Part shown: piece after piece, positions 1 through 10,439 of the stretch
How positions within the stretch are numbered: the stretch's first letter is position 1
Layout: the number at the start of each line of letters is the position of its first letter
Assembly: GCA_025617745.1 (NCBI GenBank)
Contig: CM046858.1
Coordinates: 34,666,598-34,730,597 of the forward strand
Reading direction: 5' to 3'
DNA from: Heliocidaris erythrogramma
Taxonomy: Eukaryota; Echinodermata; Echinoidea; Camarodonta; Echinometridae
DNA: 64,000 nt
Position numbers and translations under genes: made by a program
The notes under the pieces: model-generated
Seen by the model: only the letters and a program-made list of their open reading frames with translations
Told to the model about the DNA's origin: nothing
The model's database searches: none

Positions 1-600
1 TTATGTCTCGTTGAGACTTCTTTAAAACACTTTTGTAAAAATCAGAAGACAAATCATTAGAACATCTAAAATATTTGACCCGTTCCTTGAAAGACATCCA
101 TTTCAGGCGAGCAAATAATTCATTAAAATAATGGAGTATGTATATATTCCAGTTTACTATCAATCTGGCAGCTTTATTTTGTAATTTCGTTATCTTTAAT
201 TTGACTTAAAGATCTATTCCCCCAAATTTCAGTCAACAGTAATCAATTTGTAATTGAATAAGACATGTAAATAATAATTTCATTGAAGTTTCATTAACAT
301 ATGGTTTTACTCTCCTGAGCATGGCAAGACCTGCGAATACTTTTCTACATAAATAATCTATATGATTAGACCATAATAGATTGTGATCGATGAAAATACC
401 AAGACACTTAAAGCTCGCGCATTGTTTAATATATATTATAATTTATAGAAATGCAATCGTTTTTGCAAATATTTAATCTTTGTTTACTCCCAATTATCAA
501 AACTTTGTTTTCTCGACATTAAGATACAGCTTATTACAATTTATCCATCTACCTAGAGCATTAAAATCACTCTGAAATTTAGTCTGTACTTCTAAAGAGG
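1..600 (-). pseudogene. Non-LTR retrotransposon reverse-transcriptase relic (C-terminal part)
   Basis: Reading the complement from about 600 to 1 gives a LINE reverse-transcriptase segment downstream of the YADD catalytic motif. One frame carries 'FKCLGIFIDHNLLWSNHI' near 430-380, then 'AGLAMLRRVKPYVNETS', and after two in-frame stops (TGA, TAA at about 225-185) 'KITKLQNKAARLI' and a tail running to base 1. The order (LGI.id..l.W..HI, then LQNKAAR) is typical of Jockey/CR1/L2-like reverse transcriptases. An upstream piece, 'FQSDFNALGRWINCNKLYLNVEKTK', is in another frame. The copy is broken by stops and frameshifts, lacks the catalytic core, and continues past the window edge. I cannot assign the clade. 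Confidence 0.8.
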
Positions 601-626
601 TGTTATGAAAACATTGATATAGTAAG

Positions 627-3030
627 GCTATCAGCTAAAGTTTGTTGGCTTTCATTTCCATTTAACTTGATAAGGTCTCCGTCTCGAAGTGGTGGTCTCA
701 GTCTCGGAAGGAAAACTCTCGGTATCGGTCCTCAAGGTCTCGACAAAAGCACTGGTCTCCATAAATTTTCCTGTTATCCTGCAATTTCTGAATAATGAGA
801 TTCATTTGTAACTTACTAGTATTTGAGTTTCTCCAGTGCATACCATACGTATTTGTTGTCAAGTATTTTGCTTGTATTTTTACTTATAAGGCCCAATGTT
901 CCTGCAGTTCCTTGCTCTTACAGCGACTTGGCCCTAATATCCCAATTTCAACCCCATATAGAACAGAGACTATTTATATCTAACGATGAGCAACCTAGTA
1001 GTAGAACCAAGTTCCCCCTCCCCCCCCCCCCCCCCCATCCCCCCCGTCAACTAGTGAAATATAAATGTATTTCACCGCAGTAAATTTCAGTATTGTCCGC
1101 GATAACACTATATCAACAGTCCTAGAAGTAATGAAATATGGAAATGAGTTTAGATTCATTTACAAAGAATAATTATTATTATTACTAGGAATAATTGCTT
1201 TAATATTCCCTTCTCAAGTTTTTGCTCGCCTAGAAATTGTTCCATACTACGTAGTAGTTGGGATGGCTTTCTATCTCCAACTCCTCTACGCTGCTCAGAC
1301 GCACTAATTAACGCGCGCATGAGACTTTTCTTGAGAGTAGAGTACTGTTCCTTCTCCGGAGGGCTGATCAAGATGTCGCGACTTCCTGTTGAAGAGCGGC
1401 AATCACCTACGCATATTTTGTAGCCTCTGTCGTGATGGTTCGCGTAGCAAACTGCGCTTCAGCTTGGGCAAACCAAAGGGGTCTGACTTCAAAAAGGCGG
1501 AAGTTTCATAGCAACCGCGCTGAACGTTGGCTGTGCTCCCGTACCGGGCTCGGAAGCGGTGCTGTCTCGCTCTGTCATAAATTAATATAATGCGTATATT
1601 CAATAACAAATACAGTTCAACAATTCAATAATTCTGCATAATGATTATGAAATCTCCCTCAGCAAGATTGTGTAGGCTTTTGATCCCATCAGACTCTCTG
1701 ATCAATCACATCAGCCTCTTATCCCACCGGCCGACGTCGGCATCTGAGCGCGTCGGGCTCACGTCGGCTCTGATACCCCCTCTTTGAATATGGAATATGA
1801 ATTCAGCAATCGCATCGACTCTTGATCATGGAACAATGCCCTGTAAGTAAATGGGGGGGGGGGGGGGGTGGTACCAGATGAAAAAAATCTCTACATAGTT
1901 CCCAACCTCTTCCTTTCCTTACCCTTTACGTTTCTCAACATGAGGCGGGACGGCCGTGGACCCCTCGCCTATCCAATGTTTTACATTTCCTTCCTATGGC
2001 TACTACTTTCAATTCACATTCTTTTCAATGAATACGAGTTTTTTGTAAATAGATGAATTGTAACGGGGTGAGCGTCTCCCTGCCTCTCAATCAGAGAATT
2101 TTCTGGCCTCTGTTCGATAGGAAAATTCGGGAGTGGTCGTGCTTAGTTTTCTTTCTTACTTTTCCGCCAATGATCGTACGTATGGATTCTGCTGGCTGTA
2201 GAGAGGAGAGGGGAGCAGTTGTTCCCAGTATTAAGTCTTTGATTTCCAAATCCGTGCGTGAATGGTTGGAAAACGAGTCCAAGGGCGGTGTATCTTGTAT
2301 CCACCTCCTGTCTCCACTATATTTTTTCCCTCTCCATGCAATGTTTTCCAGCAATGTACACACAGACTATAAGGGGAAAACTAAAAGACAGTTTTAAGAA
2401 TCTTTTTTTTTTTTGGGGGGGGGGGGGAGGGGGATGTCCCCGGTCTTTCAAACACCCACACACAGATTTGGAGAAACGAACACCGAAAACGGGGAATTTT
2501 CTTTTCTCCTTTCTGTAATTGATTCTCTCGCTATATTGCTATACCGAAAACATAATACGATATAGGAGGGAAAGGAGGACGGAAAAGGATCATATGTCTT
2601 CAGTCTTAGTTTCCCAAACACCCCCGGGGAAACGCCAATAATATCGAGCTCTTTCACATTCTGTGGATTTGCAACTACTGACGTGTATGGTAATATCCAG
2701 GGGCGTAGATGGGGGGGGGGGTGCATCTCCCCAGAAGTTTAGATAGAGGGGTGGCGTGTACAATCATCCCCATGTTCCGATGAAATAAAAAGAGTGCATA
2801 TATGGCAATTATGATATGCAATGCTAGTTATAAAAGCAATAATAATTACTGTCGTATAGGAATCATAAGAACAACCGAAATTTGGACGTTAATATACAGT
2901 CACAAGGTTCAAGAGGTAAACACTGTCTTGCTTCTCGTCGTAAATTCAAGGAACCTAACAAGATTCACCACAGTAAGTGTTTGCAGGTACTTTTTGAAAT
3001 GCGGGGGGGGGGGGCACCACATGATTTAAC
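627..3030 (+). repeat. NLR-intron repeat unit, copy 1 (partial, interrupted)
   Basis: From 627 the sequence matches intron DNA that follows LRR exons elsewhere: a GGTCTC-rich stretch (670-745), the 'cctgttatcctgcaatttct' block (775-795), the C-run at 1017-1035 and the 'aatgtatttcaccgcag' block near 1065. It stops near 1150 at a gag relic and resumes near 1785 ('gaattcagcaatcgcatcg'), followed by G-runs at 1853, 2416 and 2711. The 2700-3000 part matches 47327-47660. No LRR exon is recognisable in this copy. Its 955-1010 segment serves as the empty site for the LINE insertion at 28332. Confidence 0.75.
1156..1520 (-). pseudogene. Ty3/Gypsy-like retrotransposon gag relic
   Basis: On the complement, read across frames, fragments run in the order expected of a retrotransposon Gag-like protein: 'LWFAQAEAQFATRTI' (about 1480-1435), 'YVIAALQQEVATS' (about 1415-1375), 'ISPPEKEQYSTLKKSL' (1371-1320), 'ALISASEQRR' and 'GDRKPSQLLRSMEQFLGE' (1280-1225). 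The GDRKPSQLLR.M motif is characteristic of Gag from Ty3/Gypsy elements in invertebrates. Two or more frame changes separate the blocks. No LTR, protease, reverse transcriptase or integrase lies nearby, so this is a fragment. It is more GC-rich than the AT-rich intron DNA around it, consistent with later insertion. Confidence 0.7.
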
Positions 3031-3074
3031 TTTTGTAAGACTTGGCTAGTTTGGAAGTTGATAAAAAGGGCCCC

Positions 3075-3272
3075 GACAATTGCTCCTGCGACATTTGTGC
3101 CACAGTCCATATCTCGAAAGGTCAAAAGTTAATGTCAAGGTCAAAATATGTTTGATTTTTGTTTTTTGGTTCAGGACAATGTAAAGATTATAGGATTAGG
3201 GTAAGGATTATGTTAGGTTTACGATTGACATGGCAAAGTTAGACCGGAGGAACTGTAGCAGGAGCAAATGTC
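3075..3272. mobile_element. Short MITE-like inverted-repeat element
   Basis: Imperfect inverted ends 'gacaattgctcctgcgaca' (3075) and the complement of 'tgtagcaggagcaaatgtc' (ending 3272) bound about 198 bp with no coding capacity. C-runs follow directly (3278-3291 and 3346-3358). The superfamily and target duplication cannot be read. Confidence 0.45.
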
Positions 3273-3299
3273 ATTCACCCCCCCCCCCCCCGAAAAGAA

Positions 3300-4680
3300 A
3301 TAAAAATAAAATAAAAATTAAAAAAAAAAAAATGTGGCCTTCGTACCCCCCCCCCCCCATCCCTTTATATTGCCGTGGTCAACTGGGCGCCAAATTTGTC
3401 TAACTCTATAAAAAATAATCCAAGGTAAATTCAACTTCAAAGCAGCTGTTCATAATCATCTTAGCAAGCAAAGATTTAAAAATGAGTTATTCTCTCTCTG
3501 CGCTATTTCCATATGCGCACCACACACCTGTCTGATTGGAATCCAGGTGGGGCGATATTATATTTCAAGTAGAAAAGTAGAGTTTTCTAATTATCTCAAA
3601 TTATATCCATATCTGACATTCATATTTATACATACAGACACATACAAAGACTCACCGACCATCCCCTGCATGTGGTTTAGATTTAGGTTAACCTGGGAGG
3701 TGGAAGAGAGATCTCTCTTCCATCTCCTTGGGTTAACGAAAAGGGTGTCTACAAGCCATAAACGCAAGAAAAGAAAATTCAACAAAAAAAAAACTAACAA
3801 ACAAAAACAAGCGTTTGGTGTAGGTTGATTGATTTGTATACACATTTATTTCCTATCCATAATTAACAACAAAATTTACAAAGCAAAAGAAAATACAAAA
3901 TTTTGAAATGAAAATAGAAACCACTGGAAAACTCAGCATTCTTTTTAGGTTCCCTGGAATAAATATAATAACATATTTTTCATAAAATATAATTTTACGG
4001 CGTCTGTATAAACAAAATAAAATTATTACATTTTTCAAAGTTGAATTTTTAAAGATGTTGTAATAAACAGAGTACACGAAAGAACAAATAAAATAAGATA
4101 GGACACGGCAAGACATGACAGAACAAAACAAAAAGGACAAAAAATAAGACAAGGCTGCACAATAATTAAAAGGAGCGATTAAGAGAGAGAGAGAGAGGGG
4201 GGGGGGGAGGTTGAACAGTGGAGATGTGGGAGATCTCCCTATTTATTGGCAGTTTGACTAATAGGTGACTTATATCTTGGATTAAATTCATTTTGAACCC
4301 TCTAACAAACTACAATGTGTGAGCATAGGTTTATCTTAAAATTGATCTAAAAGAGATTTCCAAACCTTTGAACCAGTAACTATAAATGTTTCTTTTTTGT
4401 AAGCAATGTTCTCGTTTTTGGAAAGTGGAAAAGTGTTCAGGCTGATTTAAAAAAAAATGCTCCTTTATTATTTTTGGTCCAGTCATATCTTGTATACATA
4501 ATAATTGTAATAATACTAATAATAATAATAATTATTATTATTATTATTATAGTTGGTTCTTGTATCAATAAAGGAATAATCATGAAAATTGCAAAGCAAT
4601 ACTCAGATATTCGCAACAGTACCATTTCTTCGTGAATATAGCACCAGTTCCCAGTATAACTTTGAATCGGTGTCTGATGC
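3300..4680. other. AT-rich non-coding sequence with simple repeats
   Basis: No supported gene. It holds an A-rich tract (3300-3335), an (AG)n run followed by G-run (4182-4208), and an (AAT)n/(ATT)n hairpin-forming tract at 4511-4550. The open frames here are compositional. Confidence 0.5.
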
Positions 4681-4682
4681 CT

Positions 4683-4775
4683 GATGTAAATACATGTATC
4701 TCCTAAAGTTGTAAAGCGCTATGAGCCTCACGGGAAAAGCGCTATATGAAAGTTAGCTATTATTATCATTACTGA
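4683..4775 (+). repeat. SINE 3' end (tRNA-derived family)
   Basis: The segment contains 'gtaaagcgctatgagc' and 'gcgctatatgaaagttagctattatt', ending in an ATT-rich tail. This is the 3' signature of the SINE at 29632-29885 and related to that near 60760. The tRNA-like head is absent, so the copy is 5' truncated. Confidence 0.55.
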
Positions 4776-5080
4776 AGTTTCATAGACATACTTTCTCTTG
4801 ACTATTACTTAATTCGTGTTTAATTAAACAAAAAAAAGGAACCATGTGGTGAAAACATTTAACTCACACAATTGCTATGATCTCTATTTCTGGGAAAGGG
4901 GTGCCAAATCGTTTTGCTGAAGTATTTTTGAAGCAAATTTTAAACAAGACGTAACTGTTAACTAGGTAAAAAACGGGCCAAATTTGAAAATAGTAAATAA
5001 TACAATAATAACCCTTCATCCCATCAGCCACGGGCCCATGTCACTATAGTACCGACTTAATGATACATAGGCCTACTATT
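4776..5080. other. AT-rich non-coding spacer
   Basis: No exon or recognisable repeat was found between the SINE tail and the 3' tail of the LINE. The sequence is AT-rich and unique within the window. Confidence 0.4.
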
Positions 5081-5420
5081 TTCTTGTTTGTTTGTTTGTT
5101 TGTATTTATTTCCGAATCATGTAAAAACATATACAACATAGGTAAACATCAAAATCATGTACATCGAGAAAATGAGATATGGAGGATGGCCCAAATTCAG
5201 CGTTATTATTATAATAACACTGGTCTTCCTTGGGGTCCTACGATTAATTATAACAGTTAATCATTGCATACTTCTAACAAAGCATTAAAAAAACACACGA
5301 ACAAAACAACAAAGAAAACACAACAATAAAAACTAAGCTAAATACTAATCTAAACAATATTTAAAGGTTATATTAATGGTTTAAAAACAAGCATATTCAC
5401 AGTGAATGTCAAAAAATTGT

Positions 5421-5720
5421 TCATGGATGTGTTTGTTCAAGATGATTATTAAGGAGTATTTTGAAGGATCCTAAAGTTGTAGCATTTCTAATTTCAGTAG
5501 GTAGCGTATTATAACATGAAACTGCTCTGTAGAAAAATGTTCTTTTGCAGCTATTTGTGTTGGGTTTAGGCAAATTTAAATTTTGATTTGACCGTAGTGT
5601 ATAATCGGATGTTTTGAAAGTAATATTTTTAGTCCAATAGTTTGAAGCAAGATTATTTAATATTTTGTATACCATAATGCATAAATGCTTATTATAGCGA
5701 AATTCCAAAGATTTCCACAA
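5421..5720 (-). pseudogene. LINE ORF2 C-terminal domain fragment
   Basis: This 99-residue frame has 'YNKHLCIMVYKILNN', 'TRSNQ'-like and 'FFYRAVSCYNTLPTEIRN' segments, the usual C-terminal region after the reverse transcriptase in Jockey/CR1-like elements (ending '...F.r...WN.LP..ir...s...FK..L'). It joins the YADD-bearing frame through a shift between 5657 and 5720. The stop at 5421 looks like the natural end of ORF2, followed by about 340 bp of A-rich 3' UTR-like sequence. Confidence 0.75.
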
Positions 5721-6385
5721 TAATCTTTCATGAACATGTTGATTAGAAACGTGGGAAATGGATTGACTTTCATAATTATTCTGCCAGCCCTATTTTGGAG
5801 TTTTTGCAAGGACACGAGGGAACGTTTAGAGGCTGACTGCCATACAATATCTCCATAATCAAAATGAGGGAGGATAATAGTTTTATAAATCGTATTCAAA
5901 TTAGATTCATTCATAACATGTCGTAATCGTCCGAGAAACCCGATGAACCTACTCAATTTCTGACTAATATTGTCTATGTGAGCATCCCACTTCAATTCAT
6001 TATCTATATTAATTCCAAGATACATTGTATTTTTTACTTTATCAATTCTAATATTTCTTATTTTCAAATTGAGAGTGTCACATTTTGATAACATGTTTCG
6101 TGTGCCGAGAAGCATACTTACGGTCTTGTTATAATTGACCAATAACTTATTTTGAGACATCCATTTATCCAAAGCTTGCAATTCAGTATTCAAAACTGAT
6201 TCAATAACATTCACATCTCTATCAGAGTAATAAATTACGGTATCATCTGCATAAAGATGCACCTGACATGAACGAAAAATGCTAGATAAATCGTTGATGA
6301 ATATAACGAACAACGGGCCTAACAACGAGCTTTGTGGCACGCCATGAGTCAGTACCTTCTCATCTGATAGGGTATCATTTACCAT
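5657..6385 (-). pseudogene. LINE reverse-transcriptase palm (motifs B and C) and thumb
   Basis: Motif B reads 'GVPQSSLLGPLFVIFINDL' (consensus GVPQGS, here with the G replaced by S). Motif C reads 'VHLYADDTVIY', holding the YADD catalytic aspartates. Downstream come 'WMSQNKLLVNYNKT', 'YLGINIDNELKWDAHI' and 'LQKLQNRAGRII', standard for LINE reverse transcriptases. The preceding frame (6379-6708) overlaps it by a few bases, so one frameshift separates motifs A and B. The enzyme would copy LINE RNA at a nicked chromosomal target, but cannot be made from this copy. Confidence 0.88.
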
Positions 6386-6708
6386 TGTAACAATTCCTGT
6401 ATCCGATAGATAGTTTTAAACCACTGGAGGGCTACACCATTTATGCCAATAGCGGACAGCTTTTTTAAAAGCTCATTGTGGTCGACAACGTCGAACGCTA
6501 TACGCAAATCAACAAATAGTGTGCCAGTGTACATGCCCTCGTCCATAGCCGAAAGCCAGTCATATGTAACGTTAATCAACGCTGTAACAGTGGAATGACG
6601 CGCCCTGAAACAAGATTGAAAAGGCACTAAAATGTTATTGGTTGTCAAATGATTTAACAGTTGTAATTGAATAATACGTTCCATTAATTTTGACATACAA
6701 GGTAACAA
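6379..6708 (-). pseudogene. LINE reverse-transcriptase palm (motif A)
   Basis: The fragment holds 'LMERIIQLQLLNHL', 'FRARHSTVTALINVT' and motif A 'GTLFVDLRIAFDVVDH', with the catalytic aspartate in FVDL. It reaches 'GVALQWFKTI' before a frame change. Upstream, a stop and shift at 6709-6750 separate it from the fingers fragment. Arrangement and spacing match Jockey/CR1-like elements. Confidence 0.85.
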
Positions 6709-6750
6709 CGAAATCGGTCTATAGTTATCTGGGTTTAATTTGTCTCCTTT

Positions 6751-6951
6751 TTAATAAAGAGGTATCACCTTAGCAATTTTCCAAGAATTCGGTACGTTCC
6801 CTTCCCTTATGGATTTATTTATTATAAAAGTTATTGAATGAATCAAAATATCAGCACAAACTTTAAGAATATGGACCGATATACCATTGATTCCAACTGA
6901 CTTTTTATTCTTTAACTTCTTAATTTCATTCATTACGTCACCTTCGGACAC
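6751..6951 (-). pseudogene. LINE reverse-transcriptase fingers fragment
   Basis: The 66-residue frame reads 'IKKLKNKKSVGINGISVHILK', then '...GNVPNSWKIAKVIPLY'. This is the N-terminal reverse-transcriptase block (usually '...K.aGpDgI...iLK... .vP..WK.a.V.Pi.K'). It ends at a stop just where the next block (poorly conserved around 6709-6750) should continue. Confidence 0.85.
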
Positions 6952-7408
6952 AACAGTAAAAGTTAAGGTATTTTGATAGTGGTATTATTGTTCTCTGTGT
7001 AGAATTATCAACTTGAGGTTGTTTCTGCAACAAATTTACAGCAGCACTAGCAAAATGGTTATTAAATTCGACCGCTTTAGAAAGTGAGTCGTTTCGTGGA
7101 ATGTTTGAGGAAGACTTGGTGTCTTTTTTGTTTGGCACCAAAGATTTAAGGATATTCCCAGTTTGATTTCTGCCCGAACTTTCAGATAATTTGTCAACAT
7201 AATATTGTTTCATAGCTTTTCTCGTAAGAGATGTTACTTTATTTTGTAAACGTCTATACTCTTTCCAAAAATTATAATTCTTCGAAGATATAGCTTTTTT
7301 TTTTCTTTCTTTCATTAACTTAAAGATTTTATCATTTAGCCAAGGTGAGTATTTCTTCCTCATCCGTTTGGTCTTAAAAGGCATGTGTTTATTAATTATA
7401 GATAACAC
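6938..7408 (-). pseudogene. LINE linker between endonuclease and reverse transcriptase
   Basis: The frame has 'YSPWLNDKIFKLMKERKKK', 'FWKEYRRLQNKVTSLTRKA' and 'KQYYVDKLSE', the basic linker that precedes the reverse transcriptase in these elements ('...PWit..i...m..Rd.l........ w..yk..RN.v....r.ak..yy...l'). It abuts the endonuclease frame at 7408 but starts well into the linker, so the intervening endonuclease C-terminal half has been deleted near 7410-7440. Confidence 0.75.
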
Positions 7409-8124
7409 TATCTCTTCCCATACCTTAACAGTATTAACAGTATGAATATCAACAAATGCTCATATGCATTTAAAGTATCACAATTAGAGCTTGGTGGCCT
7501 ATACCAATTTAAGAATAGAATCGATTGAAATTTATTCACTTCAATTGATATAAGAATAGCCACGAGATTCAGCAAAGAATTATCTTCTAAAACTTTATAA
7601 TTTAAGTCCTTATGTATATAAATAGCAACACCACCACCATTACGATTCCGGTCTTTTCTTATAATTGAATAATCTGGTACTTTAATCTCACTGTCATCGA
7701 TGTTCTTATCAAGCCAAGTCTCATTTAAAGCACATACATGAACACCATTCTTAATCAAAAAACTCCCTAGCTCATCAATATTTTTTGTCAAACTAATAAT
7801 ATTTAATTGTACGCATTTTAAACCCTTTTCGTTTAGAACATCAAACTTTAAGTCATTTAAAATCTGGCTACTATTTTCTGGTGCTGGCAAAGACTGATTT
7901 TCGAGACAAGAATTGAGATCCTTTATGTCATAAAATGGCAGCTGTTTTAATAGACATTTGCTACACTTCCAATCAAGAAATTTTTCTAATGTATCATTAT
8001 ATAATCCTTCAGAAACACTAGAACAATGTATATGGACCCAATTTTTACAATTTGTACATAATAGACCCTTTTGATTTGACTTAACACACTTAGAACATAC
8101 ACTACATGGATATTGTTTCACCAT
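7408..8124 (-). pseudogene. LINE ORF2 N-terminus: PHD finger plus truncated endonuclease
   Basis: I start the protein at the ATG complementary to 8122-8124 ('MVKQYPCSVCSKCVKS'); the longer upstream frame to 8268 is hydrophobic and low-complexity. Residues about 7-60 form a Cys4-His-Cys3 PHD-like finger (CSVC, LLCTNC, WVHIHC, WKCSKC). An endonuclease/phosphatase domain follows: 'LKCVQLNIISL', 'VCALNETWLD', 'GGGVAIYIHKDL', and 'NWYRPPSSN'. The GDFN and SDH parts expected about 60-120 residues later are absent. PHD fingers are common in front of the endonuclease in invertebrate Jockey/CR1-like elements. Confidence 0.8.
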
Positions 8125-8330
8125 TACAAAATAACTAAGACAAATACGTACACGTAAAAACAAAGTAAATGAAGGGGGGGGGAAGCTATAAGAATATAGA
8201 CCGAAAAAATAACCTAACACTATAAAATACAAGCGTTTCCAATAAATATAATTTGCTTCAATCGCCAACAGTAAAGCTTACATTATAAAATAAATATATT
8301 TATATTGCACATAATTTATGTCATGGTAGG

Positions 8331-8842
8331 TTTATCCACAAATGAGTGAATATCAGCTAAAAACATTGCATGAGGAAGAAAATAGTAAGTCACACGCAGA
8401 GGATTCCGTGGCGGTTCCAATATTCTAACAAGCGACAGCCCTTGAACCTGAAAAACGAGGCGAATGAGCTGAATCGTGCCGTCCAATATTGTGATTCGGG
8501 TTTGAACTTGAATGACGTAACGGGTGTAAACATTTCCGTACCATCAACATCACGTGATTCGTACGCCGCGTCGGACAACGATGGTGCCAAGTCCATGATG
8601 ATCGGGAGTGGAGCGGTGGAGGCACAAAGACATAACATCGTCGCTAAGTCACGTGACTTAAAATGAGGGTACCTGAGACGGGTAACCAAGGTGACCAAAC
8701 GTTAGTCACGTGCACACGGTGAACTTTCTTTGTATAGTTGGGTGGCCAGATCGAGTAAGCAGAGGATTAGCATAAACAAAAAAAATGCGTTTAAGTCGAC
8801 TTGCTAAACATCGTCGAGTAACAGAAGCTCAGTAGAAAACTG
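8331..8842. other. CpG-rich spacer with three CACGTG palindromes
   Basis: Between the LINE ORF2 start and the Harbinger-like MITE lies sequence that is GC- and CpG-richer than its surroundings. It carries three CACGTG E-boxes at 8551, 8650 and 8707. Open frames on both strands are mirror images of each other and match no family I know. If the ORF1-like fragment at 9658-10435 belongs to the same LINE, this would be its inter-ORF region; otherwise it may be a 5' UTR/promoter. Confidence 0.35.
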
Positions 8843-8845
8843 TTA

Positions 8846-9548
8846 AGGCCCGGTCACACCGCCAGAACTTTGCTGGAGCGTTCCTGGAGAGGTGAAAAAA
8901 AATTCATCACCGCTCGTAACCGTTCACCACCGTTTAACAGAAGTTGGCCCCCGTTAAGGCAACGCCGTATACGATCGGCCACCGCTGATGGTCCCTCCTA
9001 CCGCTCCGAAAGTTTTGAGCTGCACAAAATATTGCGAGCGGTGAGGAGCGGGCAATTTTCCGCTCCGGCAAAGTTCACCACCGCTCCAACAACGCCCAGT
9101 CAAAGTTTGGCACCGCTAGACGCAAGTTCGTGGACGCTTGGGTCCGCTAGGCCAACGCAGAAATCTTGAACGCTGGACCACCGCTGCTTCGCCAGCTTTG
9201 CCCGGGCGGTGATTAAACGTTGCACAAACTTTGGTGGAGCGGTTGTAAGCGTTTTACGAGCGGACACGGGATTGCTGGAACGGTGTCGGGCGTTGAAGCA
9301 GCGATCCATTGCGGTGATGAACTTTGGTTTGGCGTTGGTATGGAGCGGGACCAACGCTCGCTACCGCTCGCTACCGTTAAACCAACGCTAAAGCAACGCC
9401 GGCTTCAGCGGTGCACCGCTAAGGCAACGCCCGTGTTTTCGATTTTTTCCCCATTTTGTGCGCGGTGACGAGCGTTGTCGAAATTCGGCCCCCTCTCCCT
9501 ACCGTTCAAGGAACGCTCCAACAAAGTTCTGGCGGTGTGACCGGGCCT
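8846..9548. mobile_element. PIF/Harbinger-like MITE, 703 bp, TSD TTA
   Basis: The ends are a near-perfect inverted repeat of about 35 bp: 'AGGCCCGGTCACACCGCC' at 8846 and its complement ending at 9548, extending through 'agaactttg(c/t)tggagcgttcc'. The flanks 8843-8845 and 9549-9551 are both TTA, the usual Harbinger target duplication. The interior has no transposase. It is packed with CCGCT, AACGC and ACCGTT words in the left part and mostly their complements in the right part. It is inserted within or beside the minus-strand LINE. Confidence 0.8.
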
Positions 9549-9657
9549 TTACAAAGGAAACCGAAAATGAGGCATTTAAGTTACATGAAGCGGTCATGTA
9601 CGGCAATGGTTCAAACAATTAAATCTTAGTCAGAGCTTAGATTATCAAAATGCCGGG

Positions 9658-10435
9658 TTAAGCGTTTCCATTTAACTTTTTCAGGTCCTCTTTGTGTGTT
9701 AGAGTTACTCTTTTGTCACCGTTTTTCAGCAGGGCGAAGATGCGGCCATCTTGGGTCCATGCCACTTTCACTCCCTGTGAAGATTTGACTTTCCAAAAAA
9801 GTTCACTCCTTCTTTTTGTTAGACTTTCATTAATGTACATGGGGTTGCCAGAACAATTACGAAGAACTTTTCGTGCACGGTAGATCTTGTCGCGGCAATT
9901 GTAATTGGCGAACTTAGCAATGATTCCTCTCGGTTTGCCGCCATTACTGCGACCGAGTCTATGACTTCTATCCAAGTCATTGCTCTCTACTTGTACCTTC
10001 AATTTCTCTCTGCATATTTTAATGATAGTTTCCATCAGTGTTTTCGTTGTCTATTTCAGGTTGTCCATGGAAAATGATTCAGTTCCTGCGAGAGTACTAC
10101 TCAGCATCGTCATTTTGTTGGGAGATAGAGTCTAGTTTGCTTTCAAGCGCCGTAATGCGTTCGTATCGCGACTTAAACTGAAGTTCGATTGATTTATCAA
10201 TTGATTTCGAGACCTTCTCAGTGATGATAGGTGTAAGTTCAGCAATCAAAGTAGTTCTAATAGCACTCACCAGTTTACTGATAACATCGTCGTCTTCTAT
10301 TGTTTTGCAAAGTTCATCATGTACACTACTTGCAATGCCTTTAGTGCTGTCCGCCGTCCCGTCGACTGGACGCGATAGTTCGTCCTTCGCTGGCACTTCG
10401 GCTTGTAGTTTGGCGTTCTGTCCGCGGGTCGGCAT
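9658..10435 (-). pseudogene. LINE ORF1-like protein (coiled coil plus RNA-binding region), frameshifted
   Basis: Reading the complement from 10435: an acidic N-terminus, then a helical region 'VSKSIDKSIELQFKSRYERI' and 'ALESKLDSI' (possible coiled coil), a stop near 10097, then a second frame (10035-9658). The second frame has 'LDRSHRLGR', 'KPRGIIAKFANYNCRDKIYRA', 'NPMYINESLTKRRSELFWK' and 'VAWTQDGRIFALL'. These blocks are typical of ORF1 proteins with an RRM-like fold and C-terminal domain in invertebrate LINEs (Transposase_22-like); such proteins bind LINE RNA. Between the frames, 'YSRRN' and 'ENTD' remnants are visible with a stop. Same strand as, and upstream of, the 5.1-8.3 kb LINE. Confidence 0.75.
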
Positions 10436-10439
10436 TATG

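Larger units (their letters stand above)
5080..8330 (-). mobile_element. Degenerate non-LTR retrotransposon with PHD finger, endonuclease and reverse transcriptase
   Basis: A minus-strand LINE can be followed from about 8330 to a (TTTG)n/(CAAA)n tail at 5086-5104. The order is PHD-type zinc finger, apurinic-like endonuclease, linker, reverse transcriptase and C-terminal domain, as in Jockey/CR1/L2-type ORF2 proteins. The ORF is split into at least six pieces by frameshifts or stops, and the second half of the endonuclease is missing. The element is dead in cis. A related ORF1-like fragment lies on the same strand at 9658-10435, but I cannot prove that it belongs to the same insertion. Confidence 0.85.

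Noticed and set aside
1403-1609. 68-residue minus-strand frame beside the gag relic
   Set aside because: It is in the wrong frame for the Gag blocks, which are read from the other frames of the same stretch.
8370-8698. Opposing 100-residue frames on both strands
   Set aside because: Both strands are open because of GC-rich composition; neither shows a domain or splice context, so no gene is called.
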